NCBI RefSeq assembly: GCF_002869765.1
Contig: NZ_PNOR01000071.1
Span: 1-7,380, forward strand
Reading direction: 5' to 3'
DNA length: 7,380 nt
Source of the DNA: Deinococcus planocerae
Lineage (GTDB): Bacteria > Deinococcota > Deinococci > Deinococcales > Deinococcaceae
The position numbers and the translations under genes are program-made. Of the stretch, positions 6,133-7,380 are shown piece after piece. Position 1 is the stretch's first letter; each line of letters begins with the position of its first letter. The notes beneath the pieces were generated by a model. The model worked only from the letters and a program-made list of their open reading frames with translations, searched no databases and was not told the DNA's origin.

Positions 6133-6247
6133 CGAAGCGCCCACCCTGCCCAGGGCCCGCTCCACTCCGAGATGGTCGTCTCAAGGCTGACAGCCTGGAC
6201 TCGCCCTCCCTTCGACGACAGGACCACCGCTGCTCTGCCAGCACGTT

Positions 6248-6253
6248 TACCCT
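6248..6253 (+). promoter_or_regulatory. TANNNT -10 element of a leaderless promoter
   Basis: TACCCT is followed by exactly 6 nt (GCCGGC) and then the ATG at 6260. No Shine-Dalgarno sequence precedes this start, which fits a leaderless mRNA. No convincing -35 box is seen. Confidence 0.55.
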
Positions 6254-6259
6254 GCCGGC

Positions 6260-6634
6260 ATGAGGCCTTGTCTTGCCCTGACCCTCGCCCTGCTCGGGAC
6301 GGCTCATGCCACGTGGACGCCCGAGGGCCGCCAGATCGAACGCTCCAGCACCTCCCGCACTGACCTCACCGTGCGGTTCACCCTGCGCCCGGGGGAAGAC
6401 CCGGCGCGCACGGCCCTGGCGTGCCTCAGCGCGACGCGGCCCCGCTTCCCGAACGTCACCTGGGTGGATTGCGTGGCCTATACCCCGGGGGGGTTCGCCA
6501 AGCTCTCGGGCCGGATTCGTCCCTGTTACGCCGCCGTCGCGCGCTGGTTCGCCTACGATGAGGGCATGATCCGCCTGTACCTCGCGGCGGACGACCGCCG
6601 GTACCCGCAGGCCTGCCCGGCCCCCGCGGAATGA
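6260..6634 (+). CDS. Small secreted four-cysteine protein of unknown function
   Basis: The product has 124 residues. MRPCLALTLALLGTAHA is a short, typical signal peptide with cleavage after A-H-A (residue 17). The mature domain of about 107 residues holds four cysteines (C55, C71, C89, C119), an even number compatible with two disulfides. Blocks that look structured are TDLTVRFTLRPGEDP (34-48), FPNVTWVDCVAYTPGGF (63-79) and ARWFAYDEGMIRLYLAADDR (94-113), an alternating strand and helix pattern. The start is supported by the TANNNT box 6 nt upstream and by the signal peptide. No family was recognised and no catalytic residues stand out. An imperfect hairpin begins right after the stop. Confidence 0.7.
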   Translation: MRPCLALTLALLGTAHATWTPEGRQIERSSTSRTDLTVRFTLRPGEDPARTALACLSATRPRFPNVTWVDCVAYTPGGFAKLSGRIRPCYAAVARWFAYDEGMIRLYLAADDRRYPQACPAPAE

Positions 6635-6658
6635 CCCCGTGGCGCCAGGCCACCGGGG
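6635..6658 (+). terminator. Hairpin directly after the 6260-6634 gene
   Basis: CCCCGTGG (6635-6642) pairs with CCACCGGGG (6650-6658) with one bulged base, around a 7-nt loop, starting on the base after the TGA. It is stable but lacks a T-tract, so it may be a transcript-stabilising or weak termination structure. Beyond it, up to about 6890, I see no recognisable gene. Confidence 0.35.
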
Positions 6659-6892
6659 CCGTCACCTCCGGGCGACCGGGTCGCGGGCAGCGAAGTCCGG
6701 GAGCAGACGGCGGGTCCCCGGGCCAGTGCGTGGGACGCGGGGCGAGCGGTCCCGGTGGGGCGGCGCACCCGGCAGGAGGGTCGCTTCCCGTCACCCTGGG
6801 TGGGGCTGGTGGGTGAGGTGCAGCCCGGAGCCATGCCGGCGCTCCCCGCAACGTCGCGCTTGCCAGGATTGCTTGCACCCAAGCCCTCCAGG

Positions 6893-7081
6893 ATGCCTGA
6901 GATGCCACTTCTGCTGCGCCTGGACCGGGGCACCTTCGTGATGTGGGAGGTGCCGGAGTCGGTGTCGAGCTTTTTCCTGTAGGACGCCCGCAACCAGTCT
7001 TACCGCGCTCCGGGCCAGGCGTACCGAGACGTGATGGAGACGCTGAAACGGGAGACCTCGGATTTCGACGAGCGGGTGTGA
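6893..7081 (+). pseudogene. Decayed hypothetical frame interrupted by an in-frame TAG
   Basis: From the ATG at 6893 (or 6902) the frame reads MPLLLRLDRGTFVMWEVPES, then VSSFFL and a TAG at 6980-6982. In the same register it continues DARNQSYRAPGQAYRDVMET, then LKRETSDFDERV and TGA at 7079-7081. Both halves look like one folded small domain, since the amphipathic pattern and composition continue across the stop, so a nonsense mutation (for example from CAG or GAG) is the simplest reading. The strand-then-VPE pattern faintly recalls KTSC-type domains, but the match is too weak to name. It runs in plus orientation, immediately before an Excalibur remnant in another frame. Confidence 0.4.
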
Positions 7082-7155
7082 CGCCCCTGCGGCGGGGGCA
7101 GCCCGGGTACAGCTCGGCCCTGGACCGGGACGGGGACGGCGTCGCCTGCGAGTGA
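7069..7155 (+). pseudogene. Excalibur calcium-binding motif remnant (first cysteine missing)
   Basis: The codons ending at the TGA 7153-7155 read RAGVTPLRRGQPGYSSALDR followed by DGDGVACE. The DxDxDG-type loop with the terminal VACE is the hallmark of the Excalibur domain, found at the C-terminus of extracellular bacterial proteins, where it is thought to bind calcium. An intact domain starts with an F/Y-x-N-C segment just before the Ala-Gly; that cysteine is absent here and the frame upstream has no Excalibur-like sequence. The stretch overlaps the end of the decayed 6893-7081 frame in a different register. It is therefore best seen as the surviving 3' end of a secreted-protein gene after a deletion or frameshift. 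Confidence 0.6.
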
Positions 7156-7163
7156 AGCCGCCA

Positions 7164-7181
7164 CTCACCGCGAAGTGAGCG
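7164..7181 (+). repeat. Small hairpin, copy 2 of the shared 14-mer
   Basis: CTCAC (7164-7168) pairs with GTGAG (7175-7179) around the loop CGCGAA, the same loop as at 6092-6097. It lies between convergent coding ends (7155 on plus, 7200 on minus). Confidence 0.4.
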
Positions 7182-7199
7182 CCCTCCTCACGGTCATGA

Positions 7200-7380
7200 T
7201 CAAGGCCCCTCCCCCAGCGGGATGAGCGCCACCATCATCACGTAGGGGCGGGGGTGTTCCGGGCTGGGCTGGGGCTGTCCGGCGTGTAGGGCCTCCTTGA
7301 ACGTCTCCGACAGTTGCCGCGCGGTCTGGTGCGCCTGACCCGTCTCCAGATGCACGGTCATGTCGAAGAACACCAGCGGC
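7200..7380 (-). CDS. Hypothetical protein, C-terminal 59 residues (partial, gene continues to the right)
   Basis: The minus strand is open from the window edge (codon boundary at 7379) to a TGA at 7200-7202. It reads PLVFFDMTVHLETGQAHQTA, then RQLSETFKEALHAGQ, then a Pro-rich turn PQPSPEHPRP and a final strand YVMMVALIPLGEGP. The pattern (strand, amphipathic helix, strand) is protein-like and codon use is consistent with the neighbourhood, so it is a real gene end. I do not recognise the family. It converges on the Excalibur remnant. Confidence 0.55.
   Translation of the reverse strand, partial: PLVFFDMTVHLETGQAHQTARQLSETFKEALHAGQPQPSPEHPRPYVMMVALIPLGEGP

Noticed and set aside
6456..6993. 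Minus-strand open frames of 146-150 codons
   Set aside because: They lie antisense to the 6260-6634 gene or over GC-rich intergenic DNA, and their Pro/Arg/Ala-rich products show no domain.
7194..7202. TCATGATCA palindrome at the end of the last minus-strand gene
   Set aside because: Nine bases overlapping the stop codon; most likely chance.

Overview
The window is GC-rich bacterial DNA, most likely from a Deinococcus or a close relative. The clues are the base composition, a TPR/BTAD regulator, a DUF2726-type nuclease-fold gene, an Excalibur-motif remnant, and three secreted-protein genes that share a TANNNT box exactly 6 nt before the start codon, the leaderless promoter layout known from Deinococcus. 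This assignment is inference; no rRNA or housekeeping gene is present to confirm it.

Layout. Positions 1-872 are insertion-sequence debris. The right end of an IS5-family element (1-123) abuts the C-terminal third of an IS1182-type transposase (124-699) at a CTAG target, and a possible IS3-family remnant follows on the minus strand (728-872). A large minus-strand regulator with N-terminal TPR-like repeats and a C-terminal winged helix plus BTAD domain fills 958-2847. Divergent from it, 46 bp away, is a tiny secreted protein gene made of DYGDR repeats (2894-3028). It overlaps by ATGA a second small frame that ends in the same motif (3025-3171), and a strong terminator hairpin follows. A secreted 344-residue protein of unknown function occupies 3486-4520. 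The next 360 bp lack a gene but hold a 161-bp MITE-like inverted-repeat element (4632-4792). A minus-strand membrane-anchored DUF2726 gene (4881-5572) is split by an apparent 1-nt deletion. On the plus strand come a 91-residue hypothetical protein (5769-6044) and a 124-residue secreted four-cysteine protein (6260-6634). After these lie a decayed frame interrupted by TAG (6893-7081), an Excalibur remnant (to 7155), and the 3' end of an unrecognised minus-strand gene that leaves the window (7200-7380).

How it fits together. This looks like an accessory or decaying neighbourhood, not an operon: genes alternate in direction, and several are truncated or frameshifted. Its common thread is small exported proteins under leaderless promoters. 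The BTAD regulator and the DYGDR gene have candidate -10 elements that overlap on opposite strands, so the regulator may control its small secreted neighbour. I see no defence system, CRISPR array, tRNA or rRNA gene.
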